This document shows positions 1 through 14,032 of a stretch of DNA of 64,000 nt, one piece after another; position 1 is the stretch's first letter; the number at the start of each line of letters is the position of its first letter. The notes beneath the pieces were generated by a model that was given only the letters and a program-made list of their open reading frames with translations, made no database searches and had not been told where the DNA came from. The position numbers and the translations under genes were made by a program. This stretch comes from Hydractinia symbiolongicarpus (taxonomy: Eukaryota; Cnidaria; Hydrozoa; Anthoathecata; Hydractiniidae): the NCBI RefSeq assembly GCF_029227915.1, contig NC_079882.1, positions 2,854,001-2,918,000 on the forward strand, written 5' to 3'.

Positions 1-3000
1 CACTAATGGCTCAAAATGTTCCTCTAGTGGAGTACTTTCAATCCATACACAAAAGAATTTGTTTGTGCAATATGGCTGGAAAAACGGCTAGGGGGGGCAG
101 TATATTCTAAGCGGCGTAGAATATTCTGCCCCTTAGAATGTTCTACCCCCCCTGTAAATTACATGAAGATGAAACTTTCACATATCCACTAATGGCTCAA
201 AATGTTCCTCTAGTGGAGTACGTTCAATCCATACACAAAAGAAATTGTTTGTGCAATATACCTGGAAAAACGGCTAGGCGGGGCAGTATATTCTAAGCGG
301 CGTAGAATATTCTGCCCCCTTAGAATATTGCGCCCCCCTGTAAATTACATGAAGATGAAACTTTCACATATGCACTAATGGCTCAAAATGTTCCTCTAGA
401 GGAGTACGTTCAATCCATACACAAGAGAAATTGTTAGTGCAATATGGCTGGAAAAACGGGTAGGGGGGGGGGGGGGCAGTATATTCTAAGCAGCGTAGAA
501 TATTCTGCCCCCTTAGAATATTCTGCCCCCCCCTGTAAATTACATGAAAATGAAACTTCCACATATCTACTAATGGCTCAAAATGTTCCTCAAGTGGAGT
601 ACGTTCAATCCAAACACAAAAGAAATTGTTTGTGCAATATGCCTGGAAAAACGGCTAGGTGGGGCAGTTTATTCTAAGCGGCGTAGAATATTCTGCCCCC
701 TTAGAATATTCTGCCCCCCCTGTAAATTACATGAAGATGAAACTTTCACATATCCACTAATGGCTCAAAATATTCCTCTAGTGGAGAACGTTCAATCCAT
801 ACACAAAAGAAATTGTTTGTGCAATATGCCTGGAAAAACGGCTAGGGGGGCAGTATATTCTAAGCGGCGTAGAATATTCTGCCCCCTTAGAATATTCTGC
901 CCCCCCTGTAAATTACATGAAGATGAATCTTTCACATATGCCCTAATGGCTCAAAATGTTCCTCTAGTGGAGTACGTTCAATCCATACACAAAAGAAATT
1001 GTTTGTGCAATATGGCTGGAAAAACGGCTAGGGGGGGGGGGCAGTATATTCTAAGCGGCGTAGAATATTCTGCCCCCTTAGAATATTGCGCCCCCCTGTA
1101 AATTACATGAAGATGAAACTTTCACATATGCACTAATGGCTCAAAATGTTCCTCTAGTGGAGTACGTTCAATCCATACACAAGAGAAATTGTTAGTGTAA
1201 TATGGCTGGAAAAACGGGTAGGGGGGGGCAGTATATTCTAAGCGGCGTAGAATATTCTGCCCCCTTAGAATATTCTGCCCCCCCCTGTAAATTACATGAA
1301 GATGAAACTTCCACATATCTACTAATGGCTCAAAATGTTCCTCAAGTGGAGTACGTTCAATCCATACACAAAAGAAATTGTTTGTGCAATATGCCTGGAA
1401 AAACGGCTAGGGGGGCAGTTTATTCTAAGCGGCGTAGAATATTCTGCCCCCCCTAGAATATTCTGCCCCCCCTGTAAATTACATGAAGATGAAACTTTCA
1501 CATATCCACTAATGGCTCAAAATGTTCCTCTAGTGGAGTACGTTCAATCCATACACAAAAGAAATTGTTTGTGCAATATGCCTGGAAAAACGGCTAGGGG
1601 GGCAGTATATTCTAAGCGGGGTAGAATATTCTGCCCCCTTAGAATATTCTGCCCCCCCGTGCAAATTACATGAAGATGAAACTTTCACATATGCACTAAT
1701 GGCTCAAAATGTTCCTCTAGTGGAGTACGTTCAATCCATACACAAAAGAAATTGTTTATGCAATATGGCTGGAAAAACGGCTAGGGGGGGCAGTATATTC
1801 TAAGCGGCGTAGAATATTCTGCCCCCTTAGAATATTCTGCCCCCCTGTAAATTACATGAAGATGAAACTTTCACATATCCACTAATGGCTCAAAATGTTC
1901 CTCTAGTGGAGTACTTTCAATCCTTACACAAAAGAATCTGTTTGTGCAATATGGCTGGAAAAACGGCTAGGGGGGGGGGCAGTATATTCTAAGCGGCGTA
2001 GAATATTCTGCCCCCTTAAAATATTCTGCCCCCCCTGTAAATTACATGAAGATGAAACTTTCACATATCCGCTAATGGCTCAAAATGTTCCTCTAGTGGA
2101 GTACGTTCAATCCATACACAAATGAAATTGTTTGTGCAACGTGCCTGGGAAAACAGCCAGGGGGCAATATATTGTAGGCGGCGTAGATTATTCTCCACCC
2201 TTAGAATATTCTGCCCCCCTGTAAATTACATGAAGATGAAACTTTCACATATCTACTAATGCCTCAAAATGTTCCTCTAGTGAAGTACGTTCAATCCATA
2301 CACAAAAGAAATTGTTTATGCAATATGGCTGGAAAAACGGCTAGGGGGGGCAGTATATTCTAAGCGGCGTAGAATATTCTGCCCCCATAGAATATTCTGC
2401 CCCCTGTAAATTACATGAAGATGAAACTTTCACATACGCACTAATGGCTCAAAATGTTTTTCTCTAGTGGAGTACGTTCAATCCATACACAAAAGAAGTT
2501 GTTTGTGCAATATGGCTGGAAAAACGGCTAGGGGGGGCAGTATATTCTAAGCGGCGTAGAATATTCTGCCCCCTTAGAATATTCTGCCCCCCTGTAAATT
2601 ACATGAAGATGAAACTTTCACATATCCACTGATGGCTCAAAATCTTCCTCTAGTAGAGTACGTTCCATCCATACACAAAAAAAATTGTTTGCGCAATATG
2701 CCTGGAAAAACGGCCAGGGTGGGCAGTATATTCTAAGTGGCGTAGAAGATTCTGCCCCCTTAGAATATTCTGCCCCCCCTGTAAATTACATGAAGATGAA
2801 ACTTTCACATACGCACTAATGGCTCAAAATGTTTTTCTCTAGTGGAGTACGTTCAATCCATACACAAAAGAAGTTGTTTGTGCAATATGGCTGGAAAAAC
2901 GGCTAGGGGGGGCAGTATATTCTAAGCGGCGTAGAATATTCTGCCCCCATAGAATATTCTGCCCCCCCTGTAAATTACATGAAGATGAAACTTCCACATA

Positions 3001-6000
3001 TCTACTAATGGCTCAAAGTGTTCCTCAAGTGGAGTACGTTCAATCCATACACAAAAGAAATTGTTTGTGCAATATGCCTGGAAAAACGGCTGGGTGGGGC
3101 AGTTTATTCTAAGCGGCGTAGAATATTCTGCCCCCTTAGAATATTCTGCCCCCCCTGTAAATTACATGAAGATAAAACTTTCACATATCCACTAATGGCT
3201 CAAAATGTTCCTCTAGTGGAGTACGTTCAATCCATACACAAAAGAAATTGTTTGTGCAATATGCCTGGAAAAACGGCTAGGGGGGCAGTATATTCTAAGC
3301 GGGGTAGAATATTCTGCCCCCTTAGAATATTCTGCCCCCCCGTGCAAATTACATGAAGATGAAACTTTCACATATGCACTAATGGCTCAAAATGTTCCTC
3401 TAGTGGAGTACGTTCAATCCATACACAAAAGAAATTGTTTATGCAATATGGCTGGAAAAACGGCTAGGGGGGGCAGTATATTCTAAGCGGCGTAGAATAT
3501 TCTGCCCCCTTAGAATATTCTGCCCCCCGGTAAATAACATGAAGATGAAACTTTCACATATGCATTAATGGCTCAAAATGTTCCTCTAGTGGAGTACGTT
3601 CAATCCATACACAAGAGAAATTGTTTGTGCAATATGGCTGGAAAAATGGGTAGGGGAGGGGGGGGGGGGGGGGCAGTATAATCTAAGCGGCGTAGAATAT
3701 TCTGCCCCCTTAGAATATTCTGCCCCCCCCCTGTAAATTACATGAAGATGAAATTTTCACATATCTACTAATGGCTCAAAATGTTCCTCAAGTGGAGTAC
3801 GTTCAATCCATACACAAAAGAAATTGTTTGTGCAATAAGCCTGGAAAAACGGCTAGGGGGGCAGTATATTCTAAGCGGGGTAGAATATTCTGCCCCCTTA
3901 GAATATTCTGCCCCCCCGTGTAAATTACATGAAGATGAAACTTTCACATATGCATTAATGGCTCAAAATGTTCCTCTAGTGGAGTACTTTCAATCCATAC
4001 ACAAAAGAATCTGTTTGTGCAATAAGCCTGGAAAAACGGCTAGGGGGGGCAGTATATTCTAAGCGGGGTAGAATATTCTGCCCCCTTAGAATATTCTGCC
4101 CCCCCCCCGTGTAAATTACATGAAGATGAAACTTTCACATATCCGCTAATGGCTCAAAATGTTCCTCTAGTGGAGTACGTTCAATCCATACACAAAAGAA
4201 ATTGTTTGTGCAACGTGCCTGGGAAAACAGCCAGGGGGCAATATATTGTAGGCGGCGTAGATTATTCTCCACCCTTAGAATATTCTGCCCCCCTGTAAAT
4301 TACATGAAGATGAAACTTTCACATATCTACTAATGCCTCAAAATGTTCCTCAAGTGGAGTACGTTCAATCCATACACAAAAGAAATTGTTTGTGCAATAT
4401 GCCTGGAAAAACGGCTAGGGGGGGGGCAGTATATTCTAAGCGGGGTAGAATATTCTGCCCCCTTAGAATATTCTGCCCCCCCCCCCCGTGTAAATTACAT
4501 GAAGATGAAACTTTCACATATCCACTAATGGCTCAAAATGTTTCTCTAGTGGAGTACGTTCAATCCATACACAAAAGAAATTGTTTGTGCAACGTGCCTG
4601 GGAAAACAGCCAGGGGGCAATATATTCTAGGCGGCGTTGATTATTCTCCACCCTTAGAATATTCTGCCCCCCCTGTAAATTACATGAAGATGAAACTTTC
4701 ACATATCCACTGATGGCTCAAAATCTTCCTCTAGTAGAGTACGTTCCATCCATACACAAAAAAAATTGTTTGCGCAATATGCCTGGAAAAACGGCCAGAG
4801 TGGGCAGTATATTCTAAGTGGCGTAGAATATTCTGCCCCCTTAGAATATTCTGCCCCCCCTGTAAATTACATGAAGATGAAACTTTCACATACGCACTAA
4901 TGGCTCAAAATGTTCCTCTAGTGGAGTACGTTCAATCCATACACAAAAGAAATTGTTTGTGCAATATGGCTGAAAAAACGGCTAGGGGGGGCAGTATATT
5001 CTAAGCGGCGTAGAATATTCTGCCCCCTTAGAATATTCTGCCCCCCTGTAAATTACATGAAGATGAAACTTTCACATATCCACTAATGGCTCAAAATGTT
5101 CCTCTAGTGGAGTACTTTCAATCCATACACAAAAGAATCTGTTTGTGCAATATGGCTGGAAAAACGGCTAGGGGGGGCAGTATATTCTAAGCGGCGTAGA
5201 ATATTCTGCCCCCTTAAAATATTCTGCCCCCCCTGTAAATTACATGAAGATGAAACTTTCACTTATCCACTAATGGCTCAAAATGTTCCTCAAGTGGAGT
5301 ACGTTCAATCCATACACAAAAGAAGTTGTTTGTGCAATATGGCTGGAAAAATGGTTAGGGGGGGCAGTATATTCTAAGCGGCGTAGAATATTCTGCCCCC
5401 ATAGAATATTCTGCCCCCTGTAAATTACATGAAGATGAAACTTTCACATATCCACTAATGGCTCAAAATGTTCCTCTAGTGGAGTACTTTCAATCCATAC
5501 ACAAAAGAATCTGTTTGTGCAATATGGCTGGAAAAACGGGTAGGGGGGGCAGTATATTCTAAGCGGCGTAGAATATTCTGCCCCCTTAAAATATTCTGCC
5601 CCCCCTGTAAATTACATGAAGATGAAACTTTCACTTATCCACTAATGGCTCAAAATGTTCCTCAAGTGGAGTACGTTCAATCCATACACAAAAGAAGTTG
5701 TTTGTGCAATATGGCTGGAAAAACGGTTAGGGGGGGCAGTATATTCTAAGCGGCGTAGAATATTCTGCCCCCATAGAATATTCTGCCCCCTGTAAATTAC
5801 ATGAAGATGAAACTTTCCCATATCCACTAATGGCTCAAAATGTTCCTCTAGTGGAGTACTTTCAATCCATGCACAAAAGAATTTGTTTGTGCAATATGGC
5901 TGGAAAAACGGCTAGGGGGGGCAGTATATTCTAAGCGGCGTAGAATATTCTGCCCCTTAGAATGTTCTACCCCCCCCTGTAAATTACATGAAGATGAAAC

Positions 6001-9000
6001 TTTCACATATCCACTAATGGCTCAAAATGTTCCTCTAGTGGAGTACGTTCAATCCATACACAAAAGAAATTGTTTGTGCAATATACCTGGAAAAACGGCT
6101 AGGCGGGGCAGTATATTCTAAGCGGCGTAGAATATTCTGCCCCCTTAGAATATTGCGCCCCCCTGTAAATTACATGAAGATGAAACTTTCACATATGCAC
6201 TAATGGCTCAAAATGTTCCTCTAGAGGAGTACGTTCAATCCATACACAAGAGAAATTGTTAGTGCAATATGGCTGGAAAAACGGGTAGGGGGGGGGGGGG
6301 GGCAGTATATTCTAAGCAGCGTAGAATATTCTGCCCCCTTAGAATATTCTGCCCCCCCCTGTAAATTACATGAAGATGAAACTTCCACATATCTACTAAT
6401 GGCTCAAAATGTTCCTCAAGTGGAGTACGTTCAATCCAAACACAAAAGAAATTGTTTGTGCAATATGCCTGGAAAAACGGCTAGGTGGGGCAGTTTATTC
6501 TAAGCGGCGTAGAATATTCTGCCCCCTTAGAATATTCTGCCCCCCCTGTAAATTACATGAAGATGAAACTTTCACATATCCACTAATGGCTCAAAATATT
6601 CCTCTAGTGGAGAACGTTCAATCCATACACAAAAGAAATTGTTTGTGCAATATGCCTGGAAAAACGGCTAGGGGGGCAGTATATTCTAAGCGGCGTAGAA
6701 TATTCTGCCCCCTTAGAATATTCTGCCCCCCCCTGTAAATTACATGAAGATGAATCTTTCACATATGCCCTAATGGCTCAAAATGTTCCTCTAGTGGAGT
6801 ACGTTCAATCCATACACAAAAGAAATTGTTTGTGCAATATGGCTGGAAAAACGGCTAGGGGGGGGGCAGTATATTCTAAGCGGCGTAGAATATTCTGCCC
6901 CCTTAGAATATTGCGCCCCCCTGTAAATTACATGAAGATGAAACTTTCACATATGCACTAATGGCTCAAAATGTTCCTCTAGTGGAGTACGTTCAATCCA
7001 TACACAAGAGAAATTGTTAGTGTAATATGGCTGGAAAAACGGGTAGGGGGGGGCAGTATATTCTAAGCGGCGTAGAATATTCTGCCCCCTTAGAATATTC
7101 TGCCCCCCCCTGTAAATTACATGAAGATGAAACTTCCACATATCTACTAATGGCTCAAAATGTTCCTCAAGTGGAGTACGTTCAATCCATACACAAAAGA
7201 AATTGTTTGTGCAATATGCCTGGAAAAACGGCTAGGGGGGCAGTTTATTCTAAGCGGCGTAGAATATTCTGCCCCCCCTAGAATATTCTGCCCCCCCTGT
7301 AAATTACATGAAGATGAAACTTTCACATATCCACTAATGGCTCAAAATGTTCCTCTAGTGGAGTACGTTCAATCCATACACAAAAGAAATTGTTTGTGCA
7401 ATATGCCTGGAAAAACGGCTAGGGGGGCAGTATATTCTAAGCGGGGTAGAATATTCTGCCCCCTTAGAATATTCTGCCCCCCCGTGCAAATTACATGAAG
7501 ATGAAACTTTCACATATGCACTAATGGCTCAAAATGTTCCTCTAGTGGAGTACGTTCAATCCATACACAAAAGAAATTGTTTATGCAATATGGCTGGAAA
7601 AACGGCTAGGGGGGGCAGTATATTCTAAGCGGCGTAGAATATTCTGCCCCCTTAGAATATTCTGCCCCCCTGTAAATTACATGAAGATGAAACTTTCACA
7701 TATCCACTAATGGCTCAAAATGTTCCTCTAGTGGAGTACTTTCAATCCTTACACAAAAGAATCTGTTTGTGCAATATGGCTGGAAAAACGGCTAGGGGGG
7801 GGGGCAGTATATTCTAAGCGGCGTAGAATATTCTGCCCCCTTAAAATATTCTGCCCCCCCCTGTAAATTACATGAAGATGAAACTTTCACATATCCGCTA
7901 ATGGCTCAAAATGTTCCTCTAGTGGAGTACGTTCAATCCATACACAAATGAAATTGTTTGTGCAACGTGCCTGGGAAAACAGCCAGGGGGCAATATATTG
8001 TAGGCGGCGTAGATTATTCTCCACCCTTAGAATATTCTGCCCCCCTGTAAATTACATGAAGATGAAACTTTCACATATCTACTAATGCCTCAAAATGTTC
8101 CTCTAGTGAAGTACGTTCAATCCATACACAAAAGAAATTGTTTATGCAATATGGCTGGAAAAACGGCTAGGGGGGGCAGTATATTCTAAGCGGCGTAGAA
8201 TATTCTGCCCCCATAGAATATTCTGCCCCCTGTAAATTACATGAAGATGAAACTTTCACATACGCACTAATGGCTCAAAATGTTTTTCTCTAGTGGAGTA
8301 CGTTCAATCCATACACAAAAGAAGTTGTTTGTGCAATATGGCTGGAAAAACGGCTAGGGGGGGCAGTATATTCTAAGCGGCGTAGAATATTCTGCCCCCT
8401 TAGAATATTCTGCCCCCCTGTAAATTACATGAAGATGAAACTTTCACATATCCACTGATGGCTCAAAATCTTCCTCTAGTAGAGTACGTTCCATCCATAC
8501 ACAAAAAAAATTGTTTGCGCAATATGCCTGGAAAAACGGCCAGGGTGGGCAGTATATTCTAAGTGGCGTAGAAGATTCTGCCCCCTTAGAATATTCTGCC
8601 CCCCCTGTAAATTACATGAAGATGAAACTTTCACATACGCACTAATGGCTCAAAATGTTTTTCTCTAGTGGAGTACGTTCAATCCATACACAAAAGAAGT
8701 TGTTTGTGCAATATGGCTGGAAAAACGGCTAGGGGGGGCAGTATATTCTAAGCGGCGTAGAATATTCTGCCCCCATAGAATATTCTGCCCCCCTGTAAAT
8801 TACATGAAGATGAAACTTTCACATATCCACTAATGGCTTAAAATGTTCCTCTGGTGGAGTACTTTCAATCCATACACAAAAGAATTTGTTTGTGCACTAT
8901 GGCTGGAAAAACGGCTAGGGGGGGCAGTATATTCTAAGCGGCGTAGAATATTCTGCCCCCTTAGAATGTTCTGCCCCCCCTGTAAATTACATGAAGATGA

Positions 9001-9683
9001 AACTTTCACATATCCACTAATGGCTCAAAATGTTCCTCTAGTGGAGTACGTTCAATCCATACACAAAAGAAATTGTTTGTGCAATATACCTGGAAAAACG
9101 GCTAGGCGGGGCAGTATATTTTAAGCGGCGTAGAATATTCTGCCCCCTTAGAATATTGCGCCCCCCTGTAAATTACATGAAGATGAAACTTTCACATATG
9201 CACTAATGGCTCAAAATGTTCCTCTAGTGGAGTACGTTCAATCTTATACACAAGAGAAATTGTTTGTGCAATATGGCTGGAAAAACGGGTAGGGGGGGGG
9301 GGCAGTATATTCTAAGCGGCGTAGAATATTCTGCCCCCTTAGAATATTCTGCCCCCCCTGTAAATTACATGAAGATGAAACTTTCACATATCTACTAATG
9401 GCTCAAAATGTTCCTCAAGTGGAGTACGTTCAATCCATACACAAAAGAAATTGTTTGTGCAATATGCCTGGAAAAACGGCCAGGGGGGGGGTCAGTATAT
9501 TCTGCGCGGCGTAGAATATTCTGCCCTCTCTGGGAATTACGGGAAGATAAAATATTCAGACATTCATTGATGGCTTAAAATGTTAATCTGTTAAAAAAAG
9601 GTTAATCCATACACAGAAGGAATAATCTATCAAACGCGCCTGCAAAACCAGCCAGCACATTAGAATATTCTGCCCCCCTTATA
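1..9683. repeat. Satellite array, ~187-bp unit, about 50 copies
   Basis: Head-to-tail units begin near 1, 187, 373 and 568 and continue to about 9530, followed by one decayed unit ending near 9683. Each unit has a conserved body (ACTAATGGCTCAAAATGTTC ... AAATTGTTTGTGCAATATG) and a GC-rich core. The core is a G-run, CAGTATATTCTAAG, then TAGAATATTCTGCCCCC twice. G and C runs vary from about 5 to 18 bases and account for most length differences. The basic period is close to 186, a multiple of three, so reading frames of up to 172 codons run across units. These are repeat artefacts: they break wherever a G or C run changes length. The left border is outside the window. Confidence 0.97.
5826..8825. 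repeat. ~3.0-kb higher-order repeat of the satellite
   Basis: This block of about 16 satellite units matches positions 1-2995 nearly base for base. Private variants recur at a constant offset of about 5825 (for example the unit with AATATACCTGG and the unit with CAACGTGCCTGGG). A third, partial copy starts at about 8829 and runs to the array edge near 9540. The stretch 2996-5825 is built from the same variant units in a different order, including a section near 3000-3500 that matches 1317-1820. Confidence 0.88.
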
Positions 9684-12600
9684 GGTGTTTTTCAAATGAA
9701 AAAACAGAAAAAACAGTGGCGTTAAATTATAATTGGAAATTTCTTTTCCTTGTATATGTACATTGTTATTTTCATATTCGTAACCATAAAAACATTACCC
9801 AGTTTTAATTTCAGAAGCGGTGTTTTTGGAGGGTCGGCCAATTCTCCAAAAATTTGAATTCTTTGCTTTTCTTCAAATTCTGTTGTCTTTTTAACGAATT
9901 TGTCTGTTTTCCTCTTTTCTGTTGTGTTCTTTCTATTTATACAAAGAATAATTCAATAAGGGTGTTTTCTTATGCTGATGCTCTGTAGCATAAGGTATGT
10001 TAAACAAGGCATGCAAAAGTTGTAAAGAAACTAAAATACACTTTCCTCTACACTTAATTTATTTCAAAAGAAATCAGTCAAAAAAACCCTTAAGCTTAGA
10101 AAGGCTAAACTTCTCAGAATATCAAACCTTAAGAAATACATTTACAGCAAAAAAATTACATAAAAACATAGCTATTGAAGGTCCTTCGTGACAAACTATA
10201 ACTATAACTACATATCGTGCAAAAATGTCATTAATTAACCTTATGACTGGGGTATTTCGAACATACATGACATACATCCACCCTCCTCCTCCAATAAATT
10301 TTTGTCAGCACTTTTCCTGTGATATCATCGAAAACTTGAAATATTTCTAACATATCCCTATTCAATTCAATTACTTAGTTCTAATTTGTTACATTCTGTT
10401 TAAAGTTTGACAGTCAAATAAAAGTTATTTAACATATTATCTGGTTTTTACATAAAACTCAGTAGACTATGCAATATTGCCAAAAAAGAGTTATTAAAAA
10501 AAACCCAGCAAGGGTGGGTGGGGCCTTACAATTACAGAATTCTTACAATTTGTTTAACATGTTCTTGCTCTTCGTTGAATGGTTGCTGTTTCATTTATAA
10601 CTTTATCCTCGCACTCTACATGGAATAACATGCATGTTCTATGGTACTTTTAAATATTCCAAATGGTAAAACAGTATATCATGCACTTACCTTCTGCTCT
10701 TTTCAGCTTAGTTGTTGTTTTGTTTATATATTGTCCCTCAGGATATTTTACTTCCTGCTGTCGTTTTGTACCTTAAATACGTAAAGAATACCTAGCATGA
10801 TTATGTAATTTCTATGTCATTATTAAGGTTACTCTAAAGGAAAAACCCTTATAATTTCACAATACATTTATATTTTTTCTTAAAAGACGATGAAAGACGA
10901 GTTGATGGTGCTATTTTCGTGATGTGTTGATTTTCCAAAAAGAAAATATAATTAAGTACACAGAGACATGCCTTTTTTTTCACCGATGTTTTAAAATTGC
11001 TTCTTTTTCTGAATGAGTGGTCGCACTATTACATTCAGCATAAATTAAATTAAAAAAGGTTCCCGGTTTTGTTTTGTCGCTATAATAATATTTGTAATTA
11101 TATATATGTAATTATTAAGAAAAATGCATATTTTTTTCTTCCTGTGGTCATAATTCGCTTTATAACTAACTAACTATAACTAACCGTTCAGAATTATTAA
11201 TAGACAGAAGTCAGGGGTAGCACAGACAAAGAGTATAGCACAGAAGAAAAAAATAAATGAGAAGAATAAAAATACGACTGCTGAGGTTAAAGAAATTGGT
11301 TTGTTGGGGTAAGTTAAAAATATGAAACTCATAATATTCATCATGTTTTCTTGTATTACACAATCACAATATGTTCATTTCCTAGATTCCATGGTAATCT
11401 TTTCATTGAAAACCTGATGGAATCAGTAAAAATACGTCAAAAGGCTGGAAAAGTCAATAAACAAATCCGTAATGTGGGCTCATGAGTAGAAGGTTGGAAC
11501 ATAAATGTTGACTAATTGTCAAAAATATGTATCAACTTCGTTACAATGTCCTTTTATAAATAGTTTGGAAATTTGCATTTTTTCTCTTGTATATATGGAC
11601 AAGTTCATAAATATCAGACCATATTTTGATGATTTTTGGACATTGGTATAAGTTGTTTTAAGTTTATTAGAAAATGTTTATAAAGAATAAGTTAAAAAAC
11701 CAATTTGATTTTAGACTTAGCATTATAGCCAGAAGTTCCTGAATATGAAATCCCTGTTTCATAACAGCAAATATTAACATAGTTATTAACGTTTGTTTCA
11801 GGAACAATAAATTGATAAAAAATTAAAAAGTGCAGAATTTTGAAATTGATAAAAAATGCTCTAAACTCCTTTTTTGACAAGTTATGTATTTTGCTTTAAA
11901 TATGATGTTTTTAGGAACTTTCTGAGCAATTTTGCATATTTTTTTATTTCCAGGACACAAAAATGATAAAAATATAACACTCTAAAGCTACGAAATTGTT
12001 AGGTTTTATCAGCTTGTGACCACAAAACAAAAAGAGACATAACTATTTTTTGTAATTATTTTATATGAAAATACAGTTAACTGGAACAGTACTGAATATA
12101 TATCATATATAAAGCAAAAAAGTGATAATATCTTAACAAATCTGAATCAGGATATTCTTCTTTGTAAATATATACTCCATTTCTAGTTATTCTGTTATCA
12201 AATCCTGTCCAGAAGCATTTCAACATAGTAAACATAGTACGATAAACACACATAGTAAGCATTGTCAACCATATGTGGCAGTAACCATTTATACACTCAA
12301 TACTCAATGAGTCTAACATAACAGTCTAAAACACTTAAAAAGGCAATAATAAAGTAGAGTTTGGCTATGTAAATTGTTAAGATTTTATCATTTTATTACC
12401 CCTAAAATTGTTTTTAGGCATTATTAAATAAGACTTGATATGATTTTAATGTTCTTTACAAAATACAGGACATTTATTTAATTGAAAAATGAGTATCATT
12501 GTGACATTTTCGTTTGTTAAAAATTTATCAGTAAATTGTTCAAATACTCTGATAAATTTGTGTCCTGATTTTTTTTTTAATAAACATACCAAAGAGTGCT

Positions 12601-13990
12601 TTAAAGAACAAGCGTACGCAGCATCCCTTAAAATTTTAGCAACCTAGGCGGATTTATAAACAAATTATGAGGAAATTTTGCTTTCTTGCTTTTTTGCAGT
12701 GTCCAAATCAGTGTCTGATATTTATGAACTTGTCCATATATAATATATATACTGATGGTGAAAGTAAACTACCTAAAAAATATTATTACGCATCTTTATT
12801 TTATCTGGCAATGCGTTATAAAAGGGACAAGCAAACCCGTGGATTTTTCCACGGAACACCAACTAGTATATATATAATTGCTAATTGTGCTTCAACAAAG
12901 TAAAAAAGCATTAACTACCTGCAATTATATTCATCATAAAGTCTTGAATGCAAATAACATTTTAGCACATTCTTAAAGTTACGCGTTTCTTATAGACTTC
13001 TTTGAATGTTTAACGTCAAGTGGTATAAGTTTGTTAGCCTCAAAATTAATATTCTGCCTCAAATAGCTGCCTCAAATTGCACCGACTACAAAGTATATAC
13101 TCCAACATAAAAGGGTTTAAAATTTGCAATTAAATTTTGGCTGTAAAGTATTGTTTTTTGCTTTTAAAATAATTTTGCTGTCCCTTAAAATTGATTTACA
13201 TTAATATTAATTATATGTATATAATGTAACCTGGCAAATTACAGGTCTTTAGGACGGTGGACGGAAGGTGATTAAAGACGCATAACCGAAATAAATATAA
13301 CCTTTAGTAAATAAGCCAGCACTTGTAGCATACGTGTAAGGCGTTTTTGCTAAGTTTTGGCGAACTTATACTACTTGTGTAAGATAAAGATGTACTCACT
13401 GGAGAAAGGTCTTTTTTGGCCCATTTCTTTCTATAGAAACATTTGTGAGGCTTTAAAACTATTATCTAGTGTACATTGATACCTTCTGCTTGATTTCATG
13501 TAAAGGTAACAATACCTTCATGCAAAGAAAGAGACTAAATGAGACCTATAGTTTCATCTAGCGCTTGCATCCTAGCATGCAATTGCTACAGCCCAAAAAG
13601 GCTTAAAAATCTCATTTAAAAACATTTCTTACGGTAGTTCGTGACGATGATAGCTTTTCTGCAAAGTAATTTCTGGTCATGGCAATATTTAGACATCTCT
13701 GATAAAAAACAGACAACAAGGGTAGCTAGATCAGCTTGTGCAGCTAGCTGACCACAACCAAAACTTTTCCATTAACTGCCAGTCAACATTTTCGTTTCCT
13801 AAGAGAGTATGAATTTGGCTATTTTTAACTTTAAATACATTTTTGACTCCTTTTTTATACCAATTTGATTAATTCGTATTATAAAAAACCAAAGTCAGAG
13901 ATTATTTTTGACATTCAACTAACCTTCCTTCGCTTCCTTGCCGAACTGCCTTGCCGGACAAATAGCTGCTACTTAAAGTAATTAGTCACA
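9684..13990. other. Gene-poor AT-rich intergenic DNA
   Basis: I find no convincing coding sequence here on either strand. The short open frames (for example 9997-10191 and 12077-12319) have no recognisable domain and match the chance expectation for AT-rich DNA. One long-range inverted repeat lies inside and is listed separately. Confidence 0.7.
11590..12742. repeat. Inverted repeat, 30-bp perfect arms ~1.1 kb apart
   Basis: Positions 11590-11619 and 12713-12742 are perfect reverse complements (arm begins TATATATGGACAAG). Weaker similarity continues inward for about 20 more bases (TGATTTTTGGACATTG against TGATTTGGACACTG). The 1.1 kb between holds no recognised coding sequence. It could be an old non-autonomous element or a local inversion duplication. 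I saw no obvious target-site duplication. Confidence 0.55.
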
Positions 13991-13993
13991 ACT

Positions 13994-14032
13994 ACGGGGG
14001 GGGCAGAATAATCTAGGGGGGCAGAATATTCT
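13994..14032. repeat. Solo fragment of the satellite core
   Basis: A G-run, CAGAATAATCTA, then GGGGGGCAGAATATTCTA: two tandem copies of the reverse complement of the satellite's TAGAATATTCTGCCCCC motif. They lie 4.3 kb beyond the array border and in the opposite orientation. The rest of the satellite unit is absent. Confidence 0.75.

Noticed and set aside
583-1101. 172-codon frame and about 20 similar frames within 364-9124
   Set aside because: They are translations of the satellite, possible because the unit length is close to a multiple of three. They end whenever a G or C run changes length, and both strands show similar frames.
9997-10191. 64-codon lysine-rich frame
   Set aside because: No domain, no splice context; consistent with chance in AT-rich DNA.
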